A DNA stretch of 64,000 nt, from NCBI RefSeq assembly GCF_026711005.1, contig NZ_JAPPVJ010000001.1, positions 372,001-436,000 of the forward strand, given 5' to 3'. Made by a program: the position numbers and the translations under genes. Shown piece after piece: positions 42,168-51,147 of the stretch; within the stretch, counting starts at the first letter, position 1; each line of letters opens with the position of its first letter. Source of the DNA: Sphingobacterium sp. UT-1RO-CII-1. Its GTDB lineage: Bacteria > Bacteroidota > Bacteroidia > Sphingobacteriales > Sphingobacteriaceae. Under the pieces are notes generated by a model, which was not told the DNA's origin, did no database searches, and was given only the letters and a program-made list of their open reading frames with translations.

Positions 42168-43799
42168 ATGAAAGTTGCCCTAGCACAGCTTAATTATCAT
42201 ATAGGTAATTTCCCAGAGAATACCCGAAAAATAATCAGTGCTATAGAAAATGCGAAGAAAGCTCAAGCCGACTTGATAGTTTTTGCAGAAATGGCCATAG
42301 GCGGCTATGCAGCAAAGGACCTGTTGAGGAATACAAGTTTCATAGAAGCGTGCCAAAATTCACTGGCTGAAATTGCAAAAGCATGTGCGGAGATAGCTTG
42401 TGTGATCGGTGCGCCGGTAAAAAACAACACAGGAAAGGGTAAAAATCTTTTCAATAGCGCTTTACTGATTGAAGATGGTCAAATCACACAAATCAGGCAC
42501 AAAACGTTGCTGCCTGATTATGATGTTTTTGATGAAGCTCGCCAGTTTGAAGCAAGCGCTGAATTTATTACTGTAAAAATTAAAGACAAAAATGTAGCTC
42601 TGACCATATGTGAAGACCTTTGGGGAGAAGAGGAAAACAACTCCTACAATCAAGCATTCCGATCGCAACTAATAGATAGTGAGCCGGACTTGATTATCAA
42701 TATAGCTGCTTCGCCTTTCTCTAATATACAGCACATGAAGCGTCTTAATGTACTTAAAGATAATGCTTCAACTATTAGCTGTCCATTAATATACGTCAAT
42801 CAGGTGGGAGCACATGCAGATTTAATTTTTGATGGCAGATCTCTCGCTCTTAATAAAGAGGGAGAGCTATTATTAGAACTTAAAGCTTTTGAAGAAGACT
42901 TACAGTATATAGATGTTTTTGAGCAGGATAATGAAGTAATCAGCATTACTGAAAAAGCAGAAATTGAACGTATACATGATGCTTTAATTTTTGGTATTCA
43001 GGACTTCTTTTCAAAATCAGGCTTTAAACGTGCAATTATTGGTCTATCGGGAGGGTTAGATTCCGCATTAGTTGCTGCATTAGCATGCAGAGCTTTAGGT
43101 GCCGAAAATGTACTTGCGGTGTTAATGCCTTCCGAGTATTCAACAGACCATTCTATAAAAGATGCTCTTGACTTAGTGCAAAACACGGGATGTGCACATC
43201 ATATTGTTCCTATAAATTCGGTATTCAGTTCTTTCAACGCTAGTCTGGCTCCTATCTTCGAAGGTCATCAAGCAGATACTACGGAAGAAAATATACAAGC
43301 GCGAACCCGCGGAACTATACTGATGGCTTTGTCTAATAAATTAGGCTATATCCTCTTAAACACTTCCAATAAAAGTGAGGCTGCTGTAGGTTACGGTACT
43401 TTGTATGGTGATATGGCAGGGTCGCTTAGTGTGATCGGGGATCTATATAAAACGCAAGCTTATGAACTGTCTCGTTTTATCAATAAAGAAAAGGAAATTA
43501 TTCCTATTAACACGATTATTAAAGCTCCTTCCGCAGAACTAAGACCGGATCAGAAAGATGCAGACTCACTACCTGATTATGAGCTGCTAGATGGTATATT
43601 ATATCAATTAATTGAACTCGAAAAATCAAATGCTGAATTAATCAATTTTGGATATGACGCAACGATTGTTAACAGGATAGCCGGACTGCTAAACAATGCT
43701 GAGTTTAAACGATTTCAAGCACCACCAACACTAAGAATTAGTACCAAAGCTTTTGGCCCGGGGCGACAAATGCCATTAGTAGCAAAATATATTTTTTAA
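42168..43799 (+). CDS. nadE: Glutamine-dependent NAD+ synthetase
   Basis: A 543-residue two-domain enzyme making NAD+ from deamido-NAD+. The N-terminal nitrilase-type glutaminase has the triad Glu41 (VFAEMAIGGY), Lys112 (RHKTLLPDYDVFDE) and Cys148 (TICEDLWG). The C-terminal synthetase has the P-loop GLSGGLDSALVAALACRALG (about 290) and LLNTSNKSEAAVGYGTLYGD. All expected residues are in place, so it should use glutamine directly. It follows a beta-barrel gene by 18 bases. Confidence 0.93.
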   Translation: MKVALAQLNYHIGNFPENTRKIISAIENAKKAQADLIVFAEMAIGGYAAKDLLRNTSFIEACQNSLAEIAKACAEIACVIGAPVKNNTGKGKNLFNSALLIEDGQITQIRHKTLLPDYDVFDEARQFEASAEFITVKIKDKNVALTICEDLWGEEENNSYNQAFRSQLIDSEPDLIINIAASPFSNIQHMKRLNVLKDNASTISCPLIYVNQVGAHADLIFDGRSLALNKEGELLLELKAFEEDLQYIDVFEQDNEVISITEKAEIERIHDALIFGIQDFFSKSGFKRAIIGLSGGLDSALVAALACRALGAENVLAVLMPSEYSTDHSIKDALDLVQNTGCAHHIVPINSVFSSFNASLAPIFEGHQADTTEENIQARTRGTILMALSNKLGYILLNTSNKSEAAVGYGTLYGDMAGSLSVIGDLYKTQAYELSRFINKEKEIIPINTIIKAPSAELRPDQKDADSLPDYELLDGILYQLIELEKSNAELINFGYDATIVNRIAGLLNNAEFKRFQAPPTLRISTKAFGPGRQMPLVAKYIF

Positions 43800-43856
43800 T
43801 TTAAACCTTTGCTCTTCAGGCTTGTCTAAAATTATAGCACGAAAGATCTAATTTCT

Positions 43857-44432
43857 ATGAAAAAGTTATTAAACATATTTGCACTAGGCCTGCTTCTCAC
43901 CTTAGGAGCTTGTTCATCGGTACAGTACAATACCACACGGGTACAAAGTCTGGATTTTAGTCATTACAAAACATACGGGTGGTTACCGCCTGTTGACTCG
44001 CTATCGAAAGACTATTTCAACAACGATATTGCCAACACTAACATTTTAGAAGCTGCTAACCAAGAGTTAGAAGCCATGGGTCTTCAGTACAGTAAAGAAA
44101 ACCCCGATCTTTTGTTCCGATATATCAGCATCGTGAATAATAAAAGTCGTGCTGTATACGGCTCTTCTTATTACGGATGGGGAGGTTGGGGCCCTTGGGG
44201 ATGGTATAGCCCATATGGTTGGTATGGTTACGGCGGTTATCACTACCCAATAGGCAGCGAAAAATACCGCTATGCACACCTTATTATTGAGGCAGTAGAC
44301 AGACAATCTAACTCGGTTATCTGGCAGGCACGAGGCTCATCTGAGCTAAGAACACCCGAGGCAGCAATTAACAAATTACCAGAAGTTGTCAGCGGAATAT
44401 TTAAACAATATCCAATGAAGCGCAAAAAATAA
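43857..44432 (+). CDS. DUF4136 lipoprotein
   Basis: A 191-residue lipoprotein with lipobox LGAC (Cys19) and the DUF4136 fold: SLDFSHYKTYGWLPP near the start, ILEAANQELEAMGLQYSKENPDLLFRY in the middle, a Gly/Tyr/Trp-rich insert (about 100-130, SYYGWGGWGPWGWYSPYGWYG) and LIIEAVDRQSNSVIWQARGSSEL near the end. The family is envelope-associated but uncharacterised. The aromatic Gly-rich insert is common in it. It ends at a very strong bidirectional terminator. Confidence 0.82.
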   Translation: MKKLLNIFALGLLLTLGACSSVQYNTTRVQSLDFSHYKTYGWLPPVDSLSKDYFNNDIANTNILEAANQELEAMGLQYSKENPDLLFRYISIVNNKSRAVYGSSYYGWGGWGPWGWYSPYGWYGYGGYHYPIGSEKYRYAHLIIEAVDRQSNSVIWQARGSSELRTPEAAINKLPEVVSGIFKQYPMKRKK

Positions 44433-44435
44433 TTT

Positions 44436-44477
44436 TTTAACATTAAGGGACTCTATATAGAGTCCCTTAATGTTAAA
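44436..44477. terminator. 42-base perfect palindrome, bidirectional terminator overlapping the GntR gene end
   Basis: Two perfect 21-base halves (44436-44456 and 44457-44477) centred on CTCTAT/ATAGAG with AAGGGA/TCCCTT in the stem and T-rich ends in both directions. It ends the DUF4136 gene on the plus strand and contains the last codons and TAG stop (44453-44455) of the convergent GntR gene. Confidence 0.88.
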
Positions 44478-45487
44478 TAGAATGGCACTTCTTCATGACG
44501 CTTAGAGCCGTCAATAATCATTCTTGCTGCAGATGTTCCCATAGCAGCAAAATCTGTAGAAATGGTTGTAATCCCATTTAGAATAAACTTTTTCAAAGGT
44601 GTCTCATTATACGAGATAATACCGATATCCTTACCGATCACCATCTTACTCTCCAATACTCGGTTCAGTATTTTAACTAAATCATCTTCCATTAAATTAA
44701 TATAGACCTCCCCTTTCTTCATAGGTTCGCTTAAAACATCACTCACTAAAAGGTGGTCAAAAGCATATTGCTGACAGAATTTGTAAAAACCTTTTATAAT
44801 ATCTCTAGGGAAATAACTCTTATCAGGGAAAATCAATTTAAGAGTGTGGTATTTGCTCAATCGTGCCCTTGCCTGATCGAGAGCATTAAAAATATCTCGC
44901 TCAAAGTTTTCATAAACGGCGGCATAATCGCCTTCCACCCCAACGACTAATTTATCCATCAAGAGTAATTTTTCTTTAGGTATCTGATTAATCACCTCAA
45001 AAGCCTCGTCCCTACCTTCAATAAAATGGGGAATAATCACATAATTAGAATACTCTTTCTTCAGATTTCCCAACATTCTCTTAAAAAGAGTCAGGTCATT
45101 ATTGTAAACATATAGATCAACAGTAGCCTCCTCGCCAATTTCTTTTATAAAAGAGTCAAATATTATCTTTTTATGCGCACTTAATTTATTGAAAAAGAGG
45201 ACTACATGAAAATTACCTTTTAAATCTATATTAGATACAAAGTAACCTTTGCCGGGTACAGAGTCCAGTACACCTTTATCCTTTAAAAACCGATAGCCTT
45301 TTTCAGAAGTGTCTCTAGAGACTTCTAACACATAGCTCACTTCATTAATAGACGGAAGCGGATCGCCTTTGACAAGTTTACCTTCCTCAATTGCAGAAAT
45401 TATAGAATTGGCTAATTGTTTATATTTAGGCGTAGAAGAATAATCATCGATATGTATAAGGTCTAATATATCACGTGGCGATTTCAT
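44453..45487 (-). CDS. GntR family regulator with sugar-binding-protein-like effector domain
   Basis: A 344-residue regulator. Residues about 1-85 are a GntR winged helix (YKQLANSIISAIEEGKLVKGDPLPSINEVSYVLEVSRDTSEKGYRFLKDKGVL). The rest resembles the LacI/periplasmic-binding fold used by AraR-type regulators (VIIPHFIEG, GIISYNETPLKKFILNGITTISTDFAAMGTSAARMII). Proteins of this design sense a free sugar or polyol and usually repress the neighbouring catabolic genes. It is the last of fifteen genes in the same direction, 38 bases after eboF, so it would be co-expressed with them and give feedback control. Confidence 0.82.
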   Translation of the reverse strand: MKSPRDILDLIHIDDYSSTPKYKQLANSIISAIEEGKLVKGDPLPSINEVSYVLEVSRDTSEKGYRFLKDKGVLDSVPGKGYFVSNIDLKGNFHVVLFFNKLSAHKKIIFDSFIKEIGEEATVDLYVYNNDLTLFKRMLGNLKKEYSNYVIIPHFIEGRDEAFEVINQIPKEKLLLMDKLVVGVEGDYAAVYENFERDIFNALDQARARLSKYHTLKLIFPDKSYFPRDIIKGFYKFCQQYAFDHLLVSDVLSEPMKKGEVYINLMEDDLVKILNRVLESKMVIGKDIGIISYNETPLKKFILNGITTISTDFAAMGTSAARMIIDGSKRHEEVPFYLTLRDSI

Positions 45488-45525
45488 GATTTAAAGTTTA
45501 TAATGGTTAGCTATTTTTTACAAGT

Positions 45526-46875
45526 TTATTCAAATATCTTATCCAGTAAATATTGCTTAACGGATGTTGGATCTACAAAACCTTCAAAGTCATCTTTACC
45601 GATCAATATTGGATAATAGGCCTCATCAACATCCACTATACCATGGGATCCTTTTACCAGATTGGCATCCAATGGAGTAATATCTAATACGGCTCTAAAC
45701 CCAATTTTCTTTAGTAATAATTTATAAATAGCCCTTGATTTTGAGGTCATAAACATTTCTACGGGGTCATAACCTGGCTTCTTATGAATGTCTACCATAC
45801 GGGCATAATCGGGTGCTTTATTGTCATCTAACCAGAAGTAATAAGTAAACCAAGCATCACGATCGGCTAGTACCAACAAATCCCCCGTACGCTCATGATC
45901 CACCTGATAAGCCTTTTGTTCTTCCCTATCCAATACTTTATTTACACCTGGTATTTTCTCAATGATCTTTTTGACACGTTGCTTAATTTCCTCGGTTTTG
46001 CAGTAAATATGTGCAACCTGGTGGTCAGAAACAGAGAATGCATCTGATGCACCTGCATCCAACAATTCTAATCCACGTTCTACACGAATTGCCAAAAGTC
46101 CTTCTTTACGTAAAACTCGATTCAGATGTACCGGTTTGTTAACAGGAGCTATTCCATACTCGGATAGAAGAACTACTTCTACCGACCTACTTTCAAAATA
46201 ACCGACTAGTTTTTCTAATAAATTATCGATTTCAGAAAGTTCTTTTTTTATCTTTTCTTGATCAGGTCCGAATTTTTGTAAGCAATAATCTAGCTGAGGC
46301 AGATAAATCAAATTCAAGGTCGGGCTATGTTTTTCCTCTACATACATCGCTGCATTAGCAATCCATTCGGAAGAAACGATCCCAGCATTAGGTCCCCAAA
46401 AATTAAACAAAGGAAATGCGCCGAGTTTCTCAATGAGTTCATCCCGCAACGAATTGGGGTAAGAGTAAAAATCCGGTATTTTTCTACCGTCAGCCAAATA
46501 GTTTGGTCTAGGTGTAGCAGAAAAATCTACATCGTTGTACATATTGTACCACCAGAACATCTGTGCGCAGGTGAATTGATTATTTATTTTTTTTGCTGTA
46601 GTCCAGATATTTTCCGCTTGAACCAGTTTATTGGATTGCTTCCAGAATTTTATTTCCGAGTCAGTATGGTCATACCAACCATTACCCACTATCCCATGCT
46701 TGGCTGGATAAGCACCTGTTAGGTAAGTCGTTTGAGCACTTGTAGTAAGTGCAGGAAGAACCGGTTTAATTTTATTCAATTTGTTTTTTTGAATAAACTT
46801 TTCCAAAAAGGGGGTGTACTGACCAATTACAGAAGCTGACAAGCCCACAACATCAATAACTACAATTCTTTTCAT
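45526..46875 (-). CDS. eboF: EboF: alkaline phosphatase superfamily nucleotide pyrophosphatase/phosphodiesterase-like protein
   Basis: A 449-residue protein of the type I phosphodiesterase/nucleotide pyrophosphatase fold: IDVVGLSAS start, metal and nucleophile region TTSAQTTYLTGAYPAKHGIVGNGWYD, LIYLPQLDYCLQKFGPD, LLSEYGIAPV and KGSHGIVDVDEAYYPILIG near the end. The set with the five genes before it identifies it as eboF. No signal peptide is visible. It likely hydrolyses a phosphodiester or diphosphate link in the ebo pathway product. The start at 46875 lies 2 bases after eboE; an in-frame ATG 30 bases earlier overlaps eboE and is less likely. Confidence 0.85.
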   Translation of the reverse strand: MKRIVVIDVVGLSASVIGQYTPFLEKFIQKNKLNKIKPVLPALTTSAQTTYLTGAYPAKHGIVGNGWYDHTDSEIKFWKQSNKLVQAENIWTTAKKINNQFTCAQMFWWYNMYNDVDFSATPRPNYLADGRKIPDFYSYPNSLRDELIEKLGAFPLFNFWGPNAGIVSSEWIANAAMYVEEKHSPTLNLIYLPQLDYCLQKFGPDQEKIKKELSEIDNLLEKLVGYFESRSVEVVLLSEYGIAPVNKPVHLNRVLRKEGLLAIRVERGLELLDAGASDAFSVSDHQVAHIYCKTEEIKQRVKKIIEKIPGVNKVLDREEQKAYQVDHERTGDLLVLADRDAWFTYYFWLDDNKAPDYARMVDIHKKPGYDPVEMFMTSKSRAIYKLLLKKIGFRAVLDITPLDANLVKGSHGIVDVDEAYYPILIGKDDFEGFVDPTSVKQYLLDKIFE

Positions 46876-46877
46876 TC

Positions 46878-48092
46878 TTAATTCTTTAACTGATTTAATA
46901 ACCAAATTAATTCTCTGGACAAGGAGTCCTCAATAGGCATCTGAAGAGACTTGGGAAGAACGCCCCAAGTATAGGTTTCTACTTCTATATGGTTTGTCCG
47001 ACTTTCTTTTTGATGCAAACGAAGCACATCCAAAATATCTTGCTGGGTAGAGGATAAGTCGCCATAAGAAGATAAAAATATAGGGACATGAAAATGACTT
47101 CTCCATTCTTCCTGCTCCATATCTACGATATGAGGTAGCGCCTCGGGCAAATCTTTATAGCGGATTAGTTGCCCATCCTTTTTCTTGCCGATTACCTGAT
47201 GGAGATAAATAGGTTCGTCAAACTCTTGCAGCACTTCTTTCTTACGTAAACGATCGTCCAGAGATGACGTAAGATCTATTTTTAGCGCAGAACTTATTTG
47301 AAACTTACCGATAAGTATCTCCGCTTCTTCCAATTTTGCTATTAATTGTTCATGATTTTCGTAGCCTAGAGCAACATGGCATACATCATAACAAATACGA
47401 ATATGCCGGTGTACAACACTAGTGGCTACTGATTCGCTTAAACCATATTCTTTGGTTAGAAAACGTATTGCTTGAGGGATTAATTCCTGTTGGTACCAGT
47501 TTATAAATTCTTCTCCTGTTTCTATCACACCGTCAGGTTCAGGCTCTATATCTAAATGCAATAATTTGCCTGTTTCCTGTTCTTTGACATGTAGAAAGTA
47601 AGCAATTTCGAGAATATGCTGAGTAGCTTTTTTTCGCATGGCTTTCCATTCTTCTGTACCTTCCTCTAGCCAAAATCTGTAGCTTAAAGGTACGGTTGAT
47701 ATACCTGCTTCTCCTTTTTCAGGAGTAAGTTCGGTTAAAATGGAAAATAATCTTTTGGTGTAATCTCTACGATCAGTCGTCGTCCAATCCGGATAATGCA
47801 CTTTATCTTTAACCGTATTTTCATGAAAATCTCCGTACGGGAAACCGTTCATCGTAAATACATATACATTATTTTCTTTAAGCCATGTTTTAAACACGTG
47901 CAAATTTTCGGGATCTGCCAATTTTTTAGATGCATCGGCAGATAGTCTTAAACCTAACCCGAAAGGCTCGGTTGGGGAGACATTATTTTTAATTGCCGGT
48001 ACATATTTCTTTAATTGCTCAAAGTGGTCTTCCCATGATTGTCCCGAATGTATATTCGTGCAATAAGATATATGGTTGTTATTAATCTTCAT
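46878..48092 (-). CDS. eboE: EboE: metabolite traffic protein, TIM-barrel sugar isomerase-like
   Basis: A 404-residue protein of the xylose isomerase-like TIM barrel group as found in ebo clusters: SYCTNIHSGQSWEDHFEQL, FTMNGFPYGDFHENTVKDKVHYPDW, LHLDIEPEPDGVIETGEEFINWY and CYDVCHVALGYENHEQL carry acidic and His residues placed like a metal site. The reaction is unknown. It overlaps the end of eboD by 11 bases, which fixes the ATG at 48092 and shows tight coupling. Confidence 0.85.
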   Translation of the reverse strand: MKINNNHISYCTNIHSGQSWEDHFEQLKKYVPAIKNNVSPTEPFGLGLRLSADASKKLADPENLHVFKTWLKENNVYVFTMNGFPYGDFHENTVKDKVHYPDWTTTDRRDYTKRLFSILTELTPEKGEAGISTVPLSYRFWLEEGTEEWKAMRKKATQHILEIAYFLHVKEQETGKLLHLDIEPEPDGVIETGEEFINWYQQELIPQAIRFLTKEYGLSESVATSVVHRHIRICYDVCHVALGYENHEQLIAKLEEAEILIGKFQISSALKIDLTSSLDDRLRKKEVLQEFDEPIYLHQVIGKKKDGQLIRYKDLPEALPHIVDMEQEEWRSHFHVPIFLSSYGDLSSTQQDILDVLRLHQKESRTNHIEVETYTWGVLPKSLQMPIEDSLSRELIWLLNQLKN

Positions 48093-49266
48093 GTATTAAG
48101 TTATTATCCGTTTGAAAAACAGCTAAATAATCAATAGCTTTTAGAACTATGTCAAAGTCAATTTGATGATAATCTTTGCCCTTACCTACTTTTTCTAAAA
48201 GGACAATGGTTAATCGACCGCCTAGATGCTCTTGAAATTCATTCAATCCTTTACGAAGGTTTTCTTTTCCTTGCTCTGTTGCCAGTAGCTCGTGAAAGAT
48301 AGGAAGTCCTAACCTGTGTATGAGGTCGACAATTCTATTAGCTTCTTCTTTACTGATATTACCGATCAAATAGGAATACACCACATCTAGCGCTATACCA
48401 ATCGCAACGGCTTCACCATGCAATAAGGCGAAGTCAGTCATTTGCTCAAGTTTATGAGCACTCCAATGACCAAAATCAAGGGGTCTTGAAGAGCCTAGTT
48501 CAAAAGGGTCACCATTCCTGATATGCTCTAAATGCAGGTCTGCACAACGAAATATCAATTCTTTCATCGCCGGCTCTGCAGGGTTGCTCAACTTATCGGC
48601 TTGCTCGTCAATCCAGTCATAAAAGGTAATATCTTTAATGAGTGCTACTTTAATAGCTTCTGATATTCCTGAAAGCCAGGAACGGCGGTCTAAACTCTGT
48701 AAAAAATGATAATCATTGAAAACAGCCATGGGTGGCGTAAAAGTTCCTAAGAAATTCTTTTTCCCTTTATAATTAACGCTATTCTTCACGCCGACTCCTG
48801 AATCGTTTTGTGCCAATACCGTTGTAGGAATACGGATATGCCGAACACCTCGATGCGAAATGGCTGCTGCGTAACCCACAAGATCTAAAATAGCTCCTCC
48901 CCCGATACCAATTAAATAGGAGTGACGATCCACACCAAATCGGTCAATTGCATCAATAATAGCAGACAAAGCTTCGGGGTCGTTCTTACAGCTTTCTCCG
49001 CCTTTTAATATCAAAGGCTCCGCAACAACATGTAAAAACTTCACGTCCGAAAAGTATGTTTTTATACGGTCGGCCAAGCTTGGGTCACTTCTCCACACAC
49101 CATCATCTACGACAAAGAGTATTTTTTGCTGAAAAAAAGAATTCTTATGCGCTTCTAAAAAATCAAGTAAAAGCGTATTTTCTTTAGTAAAAAGATGTTC
49201 TGTAAAATTTATGTTGTACGTATAATCAATAGAAAATCCTTGTTTCAAAACACGATTCATATCCAC
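48082..49266 (-). CDS. eboD: EboD: 3-dehydroquinate synthase-like sugar phosphate cyclase
   Basis: A 394-residue sugar phosphate cyclase. NAD-binding GGGAILDLVGYAAAISHRG (about 122-140), PTTVLAQNDSGVGVKNSVNYKGKKN, the Glu-Ala zinc ligand region GISEAIKVALI and the zinc His blocks HWSAHKLEQ and LLHGEAVAIGIALD are all present. It is related to AroB but differs at positions that distinguish dehydroquinate synthases (SVNYKGKKN rather than INHPLGKN), and it lies in an ebo cluster, so it probably cyclises another heptulose or sedoheptulose-type phosphate. A chromosomal aroB is expected elsewhere. Confidence 0.88.
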   Translation of the reverse strand: MDMNRVLKQGFSIDYTYNINFTEHLFTKENTLLLDFLEAHKNSFFQQKILFVVDDGVWRSDPSLADRIKTYFSDVKFLHVVAEPLILKGGESCKNDPEALSAIIDAIDRFGVDRHSYLIGIGGGAILDLVGYAAAISHRGVRHIRIPTTVLAQNDSGVGVKNSVNYKGKKNFLGTFTPPMAVFNDYHFLQSLDRRSWLSGISEAIKVALIKDITFYDWIDEQADKLSNPAEPAMKELIFRCADLHLEHIRNGDPFELGSSRPLDFGHWSAHKLEQMTDFALLHGEAVAIGIALDVVYSYLIGNISKEEANRIVDLIHRLGLPIFHELLATEQGKENLRKGLNEFQEHLGGRLTIVLLEKVGKGKDYHQIDFDIVLKAIDYLAVFQTDNNLIHED

Positions 49267-49275
49267 ATTCCTTAT

Positions 49276-50145
49276 TTATGTTACCGAATATTTTTTGGCG
49301 AGAAGTATGCACAATGGCAATAGAAGACAGACAAAAATTGCCAGTAACCAAAATCCACTGATTGCTATCCAACTAGCATTTAAAAGTATAAGTGCCAATA
49401 CGCCCGATTTAACAGCTTTACGAATATCTGTCGGAGCTAATGACGCTAAAGCCGCTTTTAGAGGCATTCCAATCATCAGAATAAAAGAAACTATAAATGG
49501 TAAAGCTACCACATGAGTTGATTTAATGACGAAATAGATCAGTACACTGACTACCAAACCATATAAAAAAACAGATACAAGCATAGCTTTTTTATTATCT
49601 CCATACACTTCTCCTCTACTGATATTTGTTACTGAAGCAATATAAACTATAGGCACTAATGCTAAAGCCCAGTGCAATAATCCTCCCGATAGGACGGCCA
49701 TTCCCAACAATAGATTCAGCCCTCGGCACATCCCCATCACAATAGGCCCCGCAATAAAATGCTTTTTAGCTAAAGCATTATAAAGCAAACACATAATAAC
49801 AATAGCTATAGAAATATAAAAAGCTTCTTGATTGAGAAGAGTTGCTAAATAACAGCCCAGTACAAATGCAAAAGCCCCTAAAAGGGCTGCTGCAGACTTC
49901 TTTATGCGTCCAGAAGGGATAGGTCGCTCGGGTCTTTCAACTTGGTCGAGCTTTGCATCAAAGACATCATTAAAAACAATTCCCCCCATATAGAGTAGCA
50001 TACTCGATAGGGAAACCAAAAGTAATTGTTCTCCGCCAGGCAGTTTACTACCTAACAACATGCAGCTCAAGGCTACACCTGCTAACACATCCGAAATTGC
50101 TGTTAGCACATTAGAAGGTCTAATTAATTGCATCCACGCCCTCAT
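49276..50145 (-). CDS. eboC: EboC: UbiA-family prenyltransferase
   Basis: A 289-residue membrane protein with about nine helices and the UbiA Asp-rich motif NDVFDAKLDQVERPERPIPSG (about 59-79); the second motif is represented by the SRGEVYGDNKKA loop (about 179-190). It should attach a polyprenyl chain to an acceptor at the membrane. In ebo clusters this has been proposed to lipid-tag a precursor for passage to the periplasm. It lies 9 bases before eboD. Confidence 0.88.
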   Translation of the reverse strand: MRAWMQLIRPSNVLTAISDVLAGVALSCMLLGSKLPGGEQLLLVSLSSMLLYMGGIVFNDVFDAKLDQVERPERPIPSGRIKKSAAALLGAFAFVLGCYLATLLNQEAFYISIAIVIMCLLYNALAKKHFIAGPIVMGMCRGLNLLLGMAVLSGGLLHWALALVPIVYIASVTNISRGEVYGDNKKAMLVSVFLYGLVVSVLIYFVIKSTHVVALPFIVSFILMIGMPLKAALASLAPTDIRKAVKSGVLALILLNASWIAISGFWLLAIFVCLLLPLCILLAKKYSVT

Positions 50146-50163
50146 AAACTCCCCTCCTAGATT

Positions 50164-51144
50164 TTAAGAAATAATAATCGACCCTTTATTTAAACGAGGT
50201 TGCTGCCCCCCTCTTAGTATAGTATTCCCTTCAAACTTACCTTCCGGATCTGAAGTAAATGCTTGGTTTAAAAGATCAAGATCTATATGTTCGGCAACTT
50301 TAAAAGCCTCTAAAGCATTCGTATAAGTAACCATCTCCACACTTTTCCGATCAATACCTTTTTGTAGCATTAGGGCCGCTGTCTTCGGCACAGCCAATGG
50401 GTCACTGATGCCCCAATCAGCGGCTGAATTCACCATAATATTTTCTGCGCCATAAGCTTGCACGATATCAACCATACGCTCATTTCCCATCTTAGTGAAT
50501 GGATATATCGTAAACGCAGCCCAAAAGCCTCTATCCAGAACCTCTTTTACAGTTTCTTCAGAATTATGATCTATGATAACCATCTGGGGGTCTAAACCAT
50601 GCTCTAAAGCAATATCCATACTTCTAGTTGTTCCACGTGTTTTATCTCTATGCGGTGTATGTACCTGGACGGGTAAGTTTGCTTCTTTCGCAAGCTCTAG
50701 TTGTGCTCTGTAGTACTTTTCTTCGGCCGGAGTTTGATCATCAAACCCTATTTCACCTATACCCAATACCCCCTCTTTATACAAGAAGTGTGGTAAAAGC
50801 TCCATTACTTGCTCTGCCAGAGGCTCGTTATTTGCTTCTCTAGAATTTAGTCCTATAGTACAAAAATGACGAATACCGAACTGTGAAGCCCTAAATCTCT
50901 CCCAACCAATCAGGCTACTGTAATAATCTTTGAAGGAGTCTAAACCAGTACGCGGCTGCCCCAACCAGAAGGCTGGCTCAATCAGTAAAGTAACACCTGC
51001 ATCATACAAAGCCTGATAATCATCGGTTGTCCTAGATACCATATGTATATGAGGATCAACAAATTTCATCCCCTCAATAATACTTAAATCTAATGGTAAA
51101 GGTTCGCCCATACTGGCTACATCTCTATTTATTCCCGTACACAT
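50164..51144 (-). CDS. eboB: EboB: TatD-family metal-dependent hydrolase
   Basis: A 326-residue TIM-barrel hydrolase. The first metal motif DPHIHM (about 32-37) is followed by GIGEIGFDDQTPAEEKYYRAQLELA, VQVHTPHRDK and a late Asp block NSAADWGISDPLAVP, the set of metal ligands in TatD/phosphotriesterase-like enzymes. It may trim the lipid-tagged precursor. The start lies 3 bases after the eboA stop; Met12 or Met26 would remove the odd Cys-containing N-terminus and are alternatives. Confidence 0.85.
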   Translation of the reverse strand: MCTGINRDVASMGEPLPLDLSIIEGMKFVDPHIHMVSRTTDDYQALYDAGVTLLIEPAFWLGQPRTGLDSFKDYYSSLIGWERFRASQFGIRHFCTIGLNSREANNEPLAEQVMELLPHFLYKEGVLGIGEIGFDDQTPAEEKYYRAQLELAKEANLPVQVHTPHRDKTRGTTRSMDIALEHGLDPQMVIIDHNSEETVKEVLDRGFWAAFTIYPFTKMGNERMVDIVQAYGAENIMVNSAADWGISDPLAVPKTAALMLQKGIDRKSVEMVTYTNALEAFKVAEHIDLDLLNQAFTSDPEGKFEGNTILRGGQQPRLNKGSIIIS

Positions 51145-51147
51145 ACT

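Noticed and set aside
48082..49266. Calling this gene aroB of the shikimate pathway
   Set aside because: It is locked between eboC and eboE with a coding overlap and differs from AroB in the conserved INHPLGKN segment.
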